A stretch of 64,000 nt of DNA from Burkholderia oklahomensis C6786. GTDB taxonomy: Bacteria > Pseudomonadota > Gammaproteobacteria > Burkholderiales > Burkholderiaceae. Both the position numbers and the translations under genes were made by a program. Location: contig NZ_CP009556.1 in assembly GCF_000959365.1 (NCBI RefSeq), forward strand, positions 1,488,001 through 1,552,000, written 5' to 3'. The number at the start of each line of letters is the position of its first letter. Position 1 is the first letter of the stretch. The notes beneath the pieces are model-generated. The model was not told where the DNA came from. It saw only the letters and a list, made by a program, of their open reading frames with translations, and searched no databases. This document shows positions 32,602-42,046 of this stretch, one piece after another.

Positions 32602-34302
32602 ATGGCCGGGCGGGCGGCGCGCGGGGCGCGGGCGCGGTGGGTGCGGCGATGCCGGCGGACGTTTTGCCGGATGGCCGCGGGCGTCGCGGCGGTGAGCGTC
32701 ATGGCGGCGAGCATCGCGACAGCGGGCGTCGTGGCGGCTTCGGGAAGCGCCGCACGTGCGGCGGAGCGCGCGCCGGCCGATGCCGGATGGCGCGACGTCG
32801 CCGCTCCGGCATCGCCCGGTTCCGCATGGCCAGGTTCGAGCCGAAAGCGAGGCTTTGGGGCGAACCCGGCGGCGAACCCGGCCGCGAGCGCGGACGTCGT
32901 CCCAAACCTCGGTGCGGACGCGTCCACGGCTGGTGCGAACCCGGGCGGCAGCACGCTTCGAATCGAGCATGCGAGCCGGCTTGCGCGCGCGAACGCGGGC
33001 CTGGATGCGGACGGCAACGCGACGCGAAGCGGTCGCGCGAATCCGGGCGGCGGTGCGCGGGCCGAGTTGGGTGAGCGCGTGAGTGTCGCCGCGAGTGAGC
33101 GCATCGGCGCGAGCGTCCGGGCGAACGAGATTGCAAGCGAAGGCGCGCGTCTGCGCGACGCAGCGGACAGGATCGCGACGTCGGCGTCGCCCGCGGCGAA
33201 GTCCGTTCGCGCGTCCGCCGCCGCCTGCACGCCTTCGTGGCCGCGCTGGGATCGCTTCAAGCGCGACTTCATGTCGGCTGACGGCCGCGTGATCGACGTC
33301 GGCTCGGCCGACGAACGGACCGTGTCCGAGGGGCAGGCATACGGGCTGTTCTTTGCGCTCGTCGCGAACGACCGGCCGGCCTTCGATGCGCTCCTGCACT
33401 GGACCGAGCACAACCTCGCGCAAGGCGACCTGGCCGCGCATCTGCCCGCGTGGCTGTGGGGCCGCGCGGCCGACGGCGCGTGGCGCGTGCTCGACGCGAA
33501 CGCCGCGTCCGACGCGGACCTGTGGATCACGTACGCGCTGCTCGAAGCGGGACGCCTGTGGCGCGAGCGCAGCTACACCGCGCGCGGCGCGCTGCTCGCG
33601 AAGCGCGTGCTCGACGACGAGACGGCGATGCTGCCGGGGCTCGGCCTCGTGCTGCTGCCCGGGCCGACGGGCTTTCGTCCGATGCGCGACCTGTGGCGGC
33701 TGAATCCGAGCTACTCGCCGCCGCAGGCGATTCGCGGCATCGGCGCGCATCTGCCGGACGACGCGCGCTGGGCGCGGCTCGCGGCGAGCGTCGGCCGCGT
33801 GCTGATCGATAGCGCGCCGCGCGGCTTCGCGCCGGACTGGGCGCTGTACCGCGCGGACCGCGGCTTCGAGCCGGACGCCGACTCGCGTGCGGAAAGCGCG
33901 TACAACGCGATTCGCGTCTACTTGTGGGCGGGGATGCTCGACGCGAGCGACGCGCTCGCGCAGCCGCTGCTCGCGCGTTTCGCGCCGTTCGCCGATCACG
34001 TCGCCGCGCACGGCGCGCCGCCGGAGACGGTCGACGCGACGACGGGCGCGGCGGGGCCGCGCGACGGCAACGCCGGGTTTTCCGCGGCGGCGGTGCCGTT
34101 CCTCGACGCGCGCGGCGAGCACGCGCTCGCCGACGCGCAAGTCGCGCGCATCGCGCGGCTCGAACGCGAAGCGGCGAGCGGCTACTACGCGAACGTGCTG
34201 ACGCTGTTCGGGCTCGGCTGGCGCGACGGGCGCTACCGGTTCGCGGCCGACGGCACGCTGAACGTTCGATGGAGCGAGCCGTGCTCGACGCCCGCTCGCT
34301 GA
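32602..34302 (+). CDS. bcsZ: BcsZ, endo-1,4-beta-glucanase (GH8) with long N-terminal insert
   Basis: Protein of 566 aa; the E. coli protein has about 370. The GH8 domain begins at Cys209 (CTPSWPRWDRFKRDF). It has the acid Glu243 in TVSEGQAYGLFFA and the aspartates of NAASDADLW (Asp304, Asp306). It trims cellulose during export in the periplasm. Between the signal peptide (~residues 25-53) and the catalytic domain lies about 155 residues of Ala/Gly/Asn/Ser/Arg-rich low-complexity sequence (ANPAANPAASAD and similar). That could be a cell-wall or membrane tether, or a wrongly extended start, but no later ATG offers a signal peptide. It follows bcsB by four bases. Confidence 0.9.
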   Translation: MAGRAARGARARWVRRCRRTFCRMAAGVAAVSVMAASIATAGVVAASGSAARAAERAPADAGWRDVAAPASPGSAWPGSSRKRGFGANPAANPAASADVVPNLGADASTAGANPGGSTLRIEHASRLARANAGLDADGNATRSGRANPGGGARAELGERVSVAASERIGASVRANEIASEGARLRDAADRIATSASPAAKSVRASAAACTPSWPRWDRFKRDFMSADGRVIDVGSADERTVSEGQAYGLFFALVANDRPAFDALLHWTEHNLAQGDLAAHLPAWLWGRAADGAWRVLDANAASDADLWITYALLEAGRLWRERSYTARGALLAKRVLDDETAMLPGLGLVLLPGPTGFRPMRDLWRLNPSYSPPQAIRGIGAHLPDDARWARLAASVGRVLIDSAPRGFAPDWALYRADRGFEPDADSRAESAYNAIRVYLWAGMLDASDALAQPLLARFAPFADHVAAHGAPPETVDATTGAAGPRDGNAGFSAAAVPFLDARGEHALADAQVARIARLEREAASGYYANVLTLFGLGWRDGRYRFAADGTLNVRWSEPCSTPAR

Positions 34303-34304
34303 AG

Positions 34305-37300
34305 ATGAAGCGACCCGCGGCGCGCGCGCGGCGCCGTGTCCGGCTCGCCGGGATTGCGGCGATCGCCCATGCTGCCGCGCTCGGCTTGGCGTTCGGCGCG
34401 ACCCAAAGCGCCGTGGCGGCTTCGGCGTCGCAAGCGGCTCCAGCCTCCGTTCCCGCTCCGGCGGCGTCGATATGCGACGCTCCGGTCCAGGCCGTCCCGA
34501 TGACGCAGGCGTCGTCGGTGCGGCTCGCGTCGATCCCGAGAACGTCGTCGGACGCGATGTCGGCGAATGCCGCGTCGATGCGGCAGGATGCACGGCGTCG
34601 ACGCTCGCCGGCGCCCGAGATGCAGGCGAGCGCGGCGGCGTCGCAGCCGCTCGCGCGCGCAGGCTCCGCATCGATGCCGCTTCGCTGGGCCGCGCCGCCG
34701 TATTCGATATCGACGACGCAATCCCCGCAGGCCCGCTTCGTCCCGACGCAGCCGCGCGGCGCGCCCGCGACGCCGCAGCCCGTCGCGACGCCGCACGCGC
34801 CCGGCGCCGAAGCCGCGCGTCAGTTGTACGCGACGGCGCGCATGTGGGCGAACAAGCATCGCGACGACCTCGCGCGCGATGCGCTGCGCAAGGCGCTGCT
34901 GATCGCGCCCGGCGATCCGGTGCTGCTCGCCGGGCAGACGCGGATCCTGCTGCGCGTCGGCGATGCGAACGGCGCGCGCGCCGCGCTCGCGCGCCTGAAG
35001 GCGGCGGCGCCCGGCGCGGTCGCGACGCGCCAGGTCGACGACGAATACCGCGTCGCGACGAGCGGCCGCGAGGAGATGGCGCAGATCCGCCTGCTTGCGC
35101 GCAGCGGGCGCGGCGACGACGCGGCCCGGCGGATCGTCGCGCTGTTTCCGCACGGCGCGCCGGCGGGCTCGCTCGGCGCCGAGTATTACCAGATCGTCGC
35201 GAACGCGCCCGACGGCCGCGCGCGGGCGATCGACGCGCTGCGCCGGACCGTCGCCGCCGATCCGTCGGACGTCGACGCGGCGACCGTCCTCGCGAAGCTG
35301 CTGAACCAGCGCGGCGACACGCGCGCGGAAGCGAACCGGCTCGCGTGGACGCTCGTCGCGCGCCCGGACACGGACCGGCGCGCGGCGCTGTCGCTGTGGC
35401 GCAGCGTGCTGCAATCGGCGGGCCGCGATCTCGCGTATCTCGACGCGTTCCGCGCGTACCTGACATTCGTTCCCGACGACGACGAATTCCGCGGCGACGC
35501 CGCCGCGCTCGAACAGCAGCGCGAAGCGCAACTGCGCCTCGAACGCGATCCGGACTACATCGCGCGGCAACGCGGCCTGCAGGCGCTCGCGCGCGGCGAC
35601 CTCGCGGCCGCCGAGCCGCTGCTCGTGCGCGCCGCGCAGGCGCGCGCGGGCGATCCCGACGCGGTCGGCGGCCTCGGCCTGCTGCGCTTGCGCGAGGGCC
35701 GGCACGACGAAGCGCGCGCGCTGTTCGTGCGCGCGGCCGCGCTCGCGCCGGACAATCGCGCGAAATGGACGAGCCTCGCGGGCACCGCGCGCTTCTGGGG
35801 CACGCTCGCGCAGGGCCGCGCGGCGGCCGCGCAAGGGCGGTCCGACGACGCGGAGCGCGCCGCGCGCGCGGCGCTCGCGCTCGAGCCGGACAGCGCCGAC
35901 GCGAAGCTGCTGCTCGCCGATTCGCTGCTCGCGCGGCGCGACTGGCGCGCGGCGGAGCCGCTGCTGCGCGCGCTGCTTGCCGCGCGCACGCCGAGCGTGT
36001 CGGCCGTGCGCAGCGTGCGCACGCTGTACGAAGAGACCGGCCGCCTCGACGCGTTCGGGCCGCTCATCGACGCGCTGCAAAGCCGCTTCGCCGCGGCCGA
36101 CGATCGCCGGGCGCTCGCGCGGCTGCGCGCCGATCTGCTCGCGCAGCAGGCGGACGCGCTCGCGACGGCGGGCAAGCGCGGGCCGGCCGCGCAGCGCTAC
36201 GAGGCGTCGCTGCGCATCGCGCCCGACGCGCCGTGGACCCGCTTCGCGCTCGCGCGGCTGTATCGCGACATGGGCCTGCCGCAGCTGGGCCGCGCGGTGA
36301 TGGACGACGGGCTGGCCGCGTCGGACGCGGCCGACATGCGCTACGCGGCCGCGTTGTATCGAAACTCGCTCGACGACGTCGCGGGCGCGCAGGCGGTGTT
36401 CGCGGCGATCCCGGACGCGAGCCGCACCGACGGCATGCGCGCGTTCGCGCATAAGCTCGATGCGGAGGCGGCGCTCGCCGACGCGCGCGCCGCGCTCGCG
36501 CGCGACGACCGCGCGGCGGCTGCGGCCGCGCTCGATCGCGCGCGAAGCGCCGCGCCCGACGATCCGGACATGCTCGCGGCCGTCGGCGCGCAGTGGATCG
36601 ACCTCGGCGACCTCGAGCGCGGCCTCGCGCCGCTGCGCGACTGGATCGCCGCGCATCCGCAGCAGGCCGACGCCGACGTCCGGCTGCGCTATGGCGATCT
36701 GCTCGGCGGCGCGCGGCGCGACGACGCGCTGGCCGCGTGGCTCGACGCGCTGCGGCGCGGCTCGCCGCTGAGCGCCGCGCAGACTGCGCGCCTCGAGGAT
36801 CAGGCGCTGCGGCTGATCCTGCGCGAGACCGACGATGCGCTCGAGCGCAACGACTACGCGCACGCGCAGCGCCTGCTCGATCGCGCGAGCCCGGCGGGCC
36901 AGGCCGATCGCCGCTACGCGCTCGAGGTCGCCGAGCTGGCGCGCGCGCAGGGCCGCTACGATGCGGCGCGCGCGGCGCTCGCGCCGCTGCTGGCGCGCAC
37001 CCCCGACGATGCCGGCGCGCAGCTCGCGCTCGCGCGCATCCTCGACGACGACGGCGAGCACGCGCAGGCGCTCGCGCTCGTCCACGACGTGCTCGCGCGC
37101 ACGCCGCCCGACGACGTCGACACGCAACTGTCGGCGGTGCGCCGGCTGACCGCGCTGAGCCGTCCGCGGGAGGCGGCGCGGCTCGCGGACACGCTGCGCG
37201 TCGCGTATCCGGCGCGCGCGGACGTGACGGTCGCGGCCGGGCGGGTCGCGCAGGCGCTCGGCCGCTACGACGACGCGGAATCGCTGTACCGGCAGTCGCT

Positions 37301-38540
37301 CGCGCAGGAGCGCGCGACGGGCGTCGCGCCGCGCCGCGACGGCACGACGCCCGCGCAGGCCGCATGGACCGATCTGCAGCAGCGCCGCGATCCCGAGATC
37401 GAAGCGGGCTGGCTTCCCGCGTACAAGTCCGGCGACGAGGGGATCTCCGCATACCGCGCGCATCAGGCGCCCGTCTATCTGCAACTCCCGTATCGCTACG
37501 ACGGCCACGTCTTCGTCCATCTCGACGCCGTGCGGCTCGACGCCGGCACGCTCGACACGAGCGATCCGCGCGCGTACGCGCTCAACACGTTCGCGACCCA
37601 TCCGGCGCTCGCCGATCCGTCGGCGGCGCCCGGCGGATCGCTGCGCCAGCGCGCGACGGGCGTCGGCGGCGGCGTCGGCTACCGGACCGACGCGTGGCGC
37701 TTCGACGCCGGCACGACGCCGCTCGGCTTTCCGGTGCATTACGTCGTCGTCGGCGTGCGCTATCGATTCGACACGGGCCCGGCGAGCTTCTCGGTCAGTG
37801 CGTCGCGGCGGCCGGAGACGGGCAGCGTGCTGTCGTACGCGGGGCTGCGCGATCCGTGGACGGGCGCGACGTGGGGCGGCGTGAGGCGCGACAGCGTCGA
37901 CCTGCACGCATCCGTCGACATCGGCCGCGTGAACCTGTTCGCCGATCTCGGCGCGGGGCTGCTGACGGGACGCAACGTCGCCGGCAATTCGGCCGTCACG
38001 CTGCGCACGGGGTTCATGGCGCCCGTCTACCGGCGCGCGGACATGCGCGTGAGCGCGGGACTCGTCGGCAACGCGTGGCACTACGCGCAGAACCTGCGCT
38101 TCTACACGTACGGGCAGGGCGGCTACTACAGCCCGCAGCGCTATCTGTCGATCGGCATGCCGATCGAATGGGCGGGGCGGCGCGGCCCGTTCACGTGGGA
38201 CGTGACCGCGACGGCCGGCGTGTCGAATTCGTATGAACGGGATTCGCCGTACTTCCCGAACGGACTGCCGGACTCGACGCTCGTCAAGTCCGCGCAGGCG
38301 CTCGGCAACCCGGTGTTTTCGGGGGGCTCGACGCGCGGCGTGTCGTTCTGGTACGGGTTCACCGGCGTCGCCGAGTATCGCGTGAACGCGCGGCTCGTCG
38401 TCGGCGCGCGGTTCGACATCGATCACGCGCACGACTATGCGCCGAGCTCCGGCCTGGTGTACGTGCGCTATTCGTTCGACGCACGCAAGGACAGCGGCGG
38501 TTTTTCGCCGTCGCCGGTTCGACTCTATTCGAGCTACTGA
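34305..38540 (+). CDS. bcsC: BcsC, cellulose outer-membrane export protein
   Basis: Protein of 1411 aa, longer than E. coli BcsC (~1157). Signal peptide (~39 residues), a Pro/Ala/Ser-rich stretch to about residue 168, many TPR repeats (from LYATARMWANKHRDDLARDA onward, to ~1030), then the BcsC C-terminal beta-barrel domain (~1034-1411, GWLPAYKSGDEGISAYRAHQ to the final YVRYSFDARKDSGG). It spans periplasm and outer membrane to export the polymer. The ATG at 34305, two bases after the bcsZ stop, begins a good signal peptide; an ATG at 34269 would overlap bcsZ and add 12 residues. Confidence 0.93.
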   Translation: MKRPAARARRRVRLAGIAAIAHAAALGLAFGATQSAVAASASQAAPASVPAPAASICDAPVQAVPMTQASSVRLASIPRTSSDAMSANAASMRQDARRRRSPAPEMQASAAASQPLARAGSASMPLRWAAPPYSISTTQSPQARFVPTQPRGAPATPQPVATPHAPGAEAARQLYATARMWANKHRDDLARDALRKALLIAPGDPVLLAGQTRILLRVGDANGARAALARLKAAAPGAVATRQVDDEYRVATSGREEMAQIRLLARSGRGDDAARRIVALFPHGAPAGSLGAEYYQIVANAPDGRARAIDALRRTVAADPSDVDAATVLAKLLNQRGDTRAEANRLAWTLVARPDTDRRAALSLWRSVLQSAGRDLAYLDAFRAYLTFVPDDDEFRGDAAALEQQREAQLRLERDPDYIARQRGLQALARGDLAAAEPLLVRAAQARAGDPDAVGGLGLLRLREGRHDEARALFVRAAALAPDNRAKWTSLAGTARFWGTLAQGRAAAAQGRSDDAERAARAALALEPDSADAKLLLADSLLARRDWRAAEPLLRALLAARTPSVSAVRSVRTLYEETGRLDAFGPLIDALQSRFAAADDRRALARLRADLLAQQADALATAGKRGPAAQRYEASLRIAPDAPWTRFALARLYRDMGLPQLGRAVMDDGLAASDAADMRYAAALYRNSLDDVAGAQAVFAAIPDASRTDGMRAFAHKLDAEAALADARAALARDDRAAAAAALDRARSAAPDDPDMLAAVGAQWIDLGDLERGLAPLRDWIAAHPQQADADVRLRYGDLLGGARRDDALAAWLDALRRGSPLSAAQTARLEDQALRLILRETDDALERNDYAHAQRLLDRASPAGQADRRYALEVAELARAQGRYDAARAALAPLLARTPDDAGAQLALARILDDDGEHAQALALVHDVLARTPPDDVDTQLSAVRRLTALSRPREAARLADTLRVAYPARADVTVAAGRVAQALGRYDDAESLYRQSLAQERATGVAPRRDGTTPAQAAWTDLQQRRDPEIEAGWLPAYKSGDEGISAYRAHQAPVYLQLPYRYDGHVFVHLDAVRLDAGTLDTSDPRAYALNTFATHPALADPSAAPGGSLRQRATGVGGGVGYRTDAWRFDAGTTPLGFPVHYVVVGVRYRFDTGPASFSVSASRRPETGSVLSYAGLRDPWTGATWGGVRRDSVDLHASVDIGRVNLFADLGAGLLTGRNVAGNSAVTLRTGFMAPVYRRADMRVSAGLVGNAWHYAQNLRFYTYGQGGYYSPQRYLSIGMPIEWAGRRGPFTWDVTATAGVSNSYERDSPYFPNGLPDSTLVKSAQALGNPVFSGGSTRGVSFWYGFTGVAEYRVNARLVVGARFDIDHAHDYAPSSGLVYVRYSFDARKDSGGFSPSPVRLYSSY

Positions 38541-38550
38541 TGGACGCGAC

Positions 38551-41055
38551 ATGAACGACTCACGCGTGAAATCCGATCCGACCTTCATCCGTTCCGAGCG
38601 TGACGCCGCCGAGGCGGGCGCGCTCGGACGCCTGCGCGCGCTGTGGCGCGCATGGTCGCGTGCCGTGACGCCGCGCGACCGCGCGGCGGCGCCGAACCGG
38701 CTCGCGATCGACGCGCTGCCCGACGAGTGGACCGAGCTCGCGCCGGGCGGGCTGTATGCGGTGTACGCGGCGGCGCGCACACCCGCGTGCGATGCGCTGA
38801 TCTGGGAGAGCGTGCGGCATGCGCGCACGCGCGACGTCACGGTCGTGCTCGCGCGCGAGCGCGCGGACGTCGCGGCGCGGCTGCGCGAGATCGGCTTCGG
38901 CGAGGATGTGCATGCCCGGGGCTGGCCGCGCCGGTTGAATGTGCTCGCGATGCCGCCCGATGACACGATCGCGATCGCGAACGCGAACGCGAACGCGGAC
39001 GCGGACGACGCGATGCGGGCGGACTCTGCCGATGTCGCGACCCGCGCCGGGCTCGATGCGCGGGCGGCGCGGCGCGGGGCGGAAGGCGACGCAGGGGCGG
39101 ATGCATCGGGGGCCGGCGCTTCGTCGGGCGTGTCGGTGTCGAGTTCGTCGAGTGTGTCGGATGTGTCGGATGTGCGTGGCGTGCACGTCGTATCGGATGC
39201 TTCGGAAGACAAGGACGCCACGGACGTGTCGGAAGCACCGGACGCATTGAATGCGCAGCAACGCGCCGCGCCGCCGCCGGCCGCGTTCGCGCGCCTCGTC
39301 GGCGGCCTGCGCGCGCTGAAGCGCTACCGTTTTCGCGCGAACGCGCTGTATTTCGTCGAAGGCGCCGAGCGCTGGTTCAGCTGGCACGATCCGGTCGCGC
39401 TGACGCAGGAAGGGCGCGCGCTCGCCGGCTGGTGCCGCGCGCACCGGATCGCGCTCGTGCTGCTGATCGACTCGCAAGCGGCGGACGCGGACGCGAACCG
39501 CGCCGGCGGGGCGCGCGCGATCGCGTCGCGCGCCGCGGTTGCCGTTCGCGACGAGGCCCGCGCCAAGGCCCGCACCGAGGCCCGCACCGAGGCCCGCACC
39601 AAGGACCGCACCAAGGACCGCGCCGCCGCATTCGCCGGCGACGGCGCGCGCTCCGCGCGCGGCGGATTCCACGGCGCATGCGCGGGCGTCGCGCAATTGC
39701 AGCGCACGCACGGCGAGCTGCGCTGGATGGTCGATTTCTGGCGCTCGCGCGGCGCGGTCGCCACGGGCGAGGTTCGCGCGCTGCGCTTCACGGGCGGCGG
39801 CCGGCTGACGGCCGTGCGGGCGGCCGGCGCGCACGCGCTGCGCGGCGATGCGCGGCTCGCGTTCGACGAGGCGCGCGTCGTCGTCTGCCGGCGCGTCGTC
39901 GAGCGCGAATCGTGGGTGCCGGGCGATTGGGACGTCGTCGACGACAACGCCGCGGTGCTCGCCGCCTGCGAAGGCGCGCACGCGGCGACCGCCGTACTCG
40001 CGTTCACCGGCCGCGCGCAGCTCGAAGCATTGTGCTCGGCGATCCATGCGCTGCGCCTGCGGTGCGGCGGCGCGCTGAAGATCGTCGTCGTCGAGCGCGG
40101 CGAGGCGCTGCGTCATCAGTTCGAGCTGCTCGCGCTGAACCTCGGCGCGAATCAGGTCGTCGCGCGCAATCTGCCGTTTTCGCGCGTGCTTGCGGTGCTG
40201 CGCTCGCTGCAGGGGCAGTTGTATGCGCGCCCGGTCGCGGCCGACTATCGGGCCGCGCTCGCCGCGTCGCTCGGCGACACGGTGCTCGGCTACCTGCCCG
40301 TCGCCGCGTTCTGCGCGCATGCACGCGCGGTGCGCGAACGCAGCACGGTGCTCGCGCTGTCGCATACGCTCGTGAAGCTGACGCTGCTGCCGGGCGTGTC
40401 GCATGCGGACGCGCTGCGCGCGTGCGCGTTGCGTCGTGCGGGCGACGTGCTGACCGCCGACGCGCAGCATCTTTACCTGTTCCTGTTCGCGTGCGAGCTC
40501 GCCGATGCGAGCGACGTGCTCGGATACATCTTCAGCGTGCCGGTCGAGCGGATATCGGATCGCGTCGCGCATCTCGCGGAGGAGAGCATCGAGCATGAGC
40601 TGAGCGCGCTCGATGCGGCGAACCGGCGTGCGCCGATCGCCGATTACAGCGATCTCTTTTCGGCGGCGGCCGTCGTGAAGAGCGGGCCCGATGCGCGCAC
40701 CGCGATCGAGCATTCGGTCACGCCTCGCATCGAAATCCCGCCGGACGAACGCATGCCGCGACACGCGCCGGGCACGTCGACGCCAACGAGCGCCCGATCC
40801 GCATCCCATACGCCGCCTCGACGACCGACGCTCCCCGTATCGCCCATATCGCCCATATCGCCCGTCTCGCGCGCACCGACCGAAACGGCGCAGATCGTCG
40901 TGCCGTCATCACCCGTGCCGATCGCTTCGATCGCGACGCCGCGCTCTGCGCATCCGCTTCCGTCGCCCGCCGCCGGAGCGATCGTCCACGCCCGCACCCG
41001 AACCCGCACCGCCACGCGTGATGTGATGCCGCTGCGCATCAAGGAGGCCGAATGA
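38551..41055 (+). CDS. bcsE: BcsE, c-di-GMP-sensing cellulose regulator (GIL domain)
   Basis: Protein of 834 aa. The N-terminal RecA-like part contains DEWTELAPGGLYAVYA and GLRALKRYRFRANALYFVEG. The C-terminal GIL half contains LKIVVVERGEALRHQFEL and ALNLGANQVVARNLPFSRVL. In enterobacteria this domain binds c-di-GMP through an R-x-x-D I-site motif; here Arg521 is followed by HQF, so the usual Asp seems absent and binding may be weakened. Two low-complexity inserts (near residues 143-230 and 315-370) contain tandem repeats. It lies 10 bases after bcsC and overlaps bcsF (ATGA at 41052). Confidence 0.82.
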   Translation: MNDSRVKSDPTFIRSERDAAEAGALGRLRALWRAWSRAVTPRDRAAAPNRLAIDALPDEWTELAPGGLYAVYAAARTPACDALIWESVRHARTRDVTVVLARERADVAARLREIGFGEDVHARGWPRRLNVLAMPPDDTIAIANANANADADDAMRADSADVATRAGLDARAARRGAEGDAGADASGAGASSGVSVSSSSSVSDVSDVRGVHVVSDASEDKDATDVSEAPDALNAQQRAAPPPAAFARLVGGLRALKRYRFRANALYFVEGAERWFSWHDPVALTQEGRALAGWCRAHRIALVLLIDSQAADADANRAGGARAIASRAAVAVRDEARAKARTEARTEARTKDRTKDRAAAFAGDGARSARGGFHGACAGVAQLQRTHGELRWMVDFWRSRGAVATGEVRALRFTGGGRLTAVRAAGAHALRGDARLAFDEARVVVCRRVVERESWVPGDWDVVDDNAAVLAACEGAHAATAVLAFTGRAQLEALCSAIHALRLRCGGALKIVVVERGEALRHQFELLALNLGANQVVARNLPFSRVLAVLRSLQGQLYARPVAADYRAALAASLGDTVLGYLPVAAFCAHARAVRERSTVLALSHTLVKLTLLPGVSHADALRACALRRAGDVLTADAQHLYLFLFACELADASDVLGYIFSVPVERISDRVAHLAEESIEHELSALDAANRRAPIADYSDLFSAAAVVKSGPDARTAIEHSVTPRIEIPPDERMPRHAPGTSTPTSARSASHTPPRRPTLPVSPISPISPVSRAPTETAQIVVPSSPVPIASIATPRSAHPLPSPAAGAIVHARTRTRTATRDVMPLRIKEAE
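38979..39002 (+). repeat. Hexanucleotide repeat in bcsE
   Basis: Three GAACGC units and a GGACGC variant, coding for alternating Asn-Ala and Asp-Ala. It is in frame, so copy-number changes would not shift the reading frame. Confidence 0.8.
39553..39624 (+). repeat. Six 12-bp tandem repeats in bcsE
   Basis: Units of RAGGMCCGCRCC at 39553, 39565, 39577, 39589, 39601 and 39613, coding for a four-residue EART/KDRT-type repeat. It is in frame and likely to vary between strains. Confidence 0.85.
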
Positions 41056-41264
41056 TTTCGCTGATGATCGCCGGCTTCGTCGCCGGCGTCGTGATCGCCG
41101 TTCCGATCTGGCTCGTGACGTCGCGCGCCGGCGCCGGCAAAGGCCTGTCGCTGCCGCGCGATTTCGATCGCCGCGACGCGGTGCGCTGCACGCTCGAGCC
41201 GGTCGCGCTGCACGCGCGACTGCTGCCCGCAGGCGCGGCGCGCAAACGGCGAGGCGCGCAATGA
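41052..41264 (+). CDS. bcsF: BcsF-like small membrane protein
   Basis: Protein of 70 aa with one N-terminal membrane helix (MIAGFVAGVVIAVPIWLV) and a basic cytoplasmic tail. Size, topology and position between bcsE and bcsQ fit BcsF, which anchors BcsE at the membrane; sequence similarity itself is weak. It overlaps bcsE and bcsQ by four bases each (ATGA), showing tight coupling. Confidence 0.65.
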   Translation: MISLMIAGFVAGVVIAVPIWLVTSRAGAGKGLSLPRDFDRRDAVRCTLEPVALHARLLPAGAARKRRGAQ

Positions 41265-42046
41265 AGACGATCGCCATCGTTTCGACGACGGGCGGCGCGG
41301 GCCGCACGATGCTGACGGCGGCGCTCGCGGTGCTGCTCGCGCGTCGCGGGCGACCGGTCGTCGCGCTCGATTTCGATCCGCAGAACCTGCTCGGCGTGCA
41401 GCTCGGGCTCGACGCGTTCGCGCCGTCGGGCATCGCGCACGCGCTGACGGGCGCGGACGCCGCCTGGCACGCGTACACGTGGCGCAGCGCGGACGGCGTG
41501 CTGTTCGTGCCGTACGGCCACGTCGATCCCGCGCAGGCGCTCGCGTGCGACGGGCGGCTGGCCGCCGAACCCGGATGGCTCGCGCGCTCGCTCGCCGACG
41601 TCGACCTGCCGGCGGACGGCGTGGCGCTGATCGACACCGCGCGCTACCCGTCGCAGCAGGCGGCGCACGCGCTGCGCTGCGCGGACCTCGCGTTGTGCGT
41701 CGTGCCGCCGGATCCCGCCGCATGCGCGACGGCCGCCGCTCGGCTGCCGGAGCTGCGTGCCGCGCATGCCGCCGCGCTGCGCATCGTCGTGAACCGCTTG
41801 AACCCGGCGCGCGACATGCAGCGCGACGTGCTCGCGATGCTGCGCGCCGCGGCGGGGCCGGGCGCCGTGCTCGAGCAGCGCGTCCATCTGGATGCGGCGC
41901 TGCCCGAGGCGCTCGCGCGCGGCACGTGGTTCTTCGACGACGCGCCGCATTCGCAGGCGTCGCATGATCTGCACGGCGTCGCGAACTGGGTCGACGCGTG
42001 GCTCGATGTAGCAGCCGAGCGCGGCGCGGCGGGAACGATCGCATGA
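41261..42046 (+). CDS. bcsQ: BcsQ, MinD-like ATPase of the cellulose machine
   Basis: Protein of 261 aa. The deviant Walker A reads STTGGAGRTML, with Arg15 where MinD-type proteins have the second lysine; E. coli BcsQ also departs from the consensus here. DFDPQNLLGVQLG and the Walker B-like LIDTARYPSQQ follow. It helps place and assemble the Bcs complex at the inner membrane. It overlaps both neighbours (bcsF and bcsA) by four bases. Confidence 0.85.
   Translation: MKTIAIVSTTGGAGRTMLTAALAVLLARRGRPVVALDFDPQNLLGVQLGLDAFAPSGIAHALTGADAAWHAYTWRSADGVLFVPYGHVDPAQALACDGRLAAEPGWLARSLADVDLPADGVALIDTARYPSQQAAHALRCADLALCVVPPDPAACATAAARLPELRAAHAAALRIVVNRLNPARDMQRDVLAMLRAAAGPGAVLEQRVHLDAALPEALARGTWFFDDAPHSQASHDLHGVANWVDAWLDVAAERGAAGTIA

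Noticed and set aside
34233..39221. Very long minus-strand open frame (1662 codons) opposite bcsC and bcsE
   Set aside because: Arg/Ala-rich shadow of GC-biased codons in bcsC/bcsE; no domain, start signal or operon logic, and the plus strand holds clear BcsC and BcsE.
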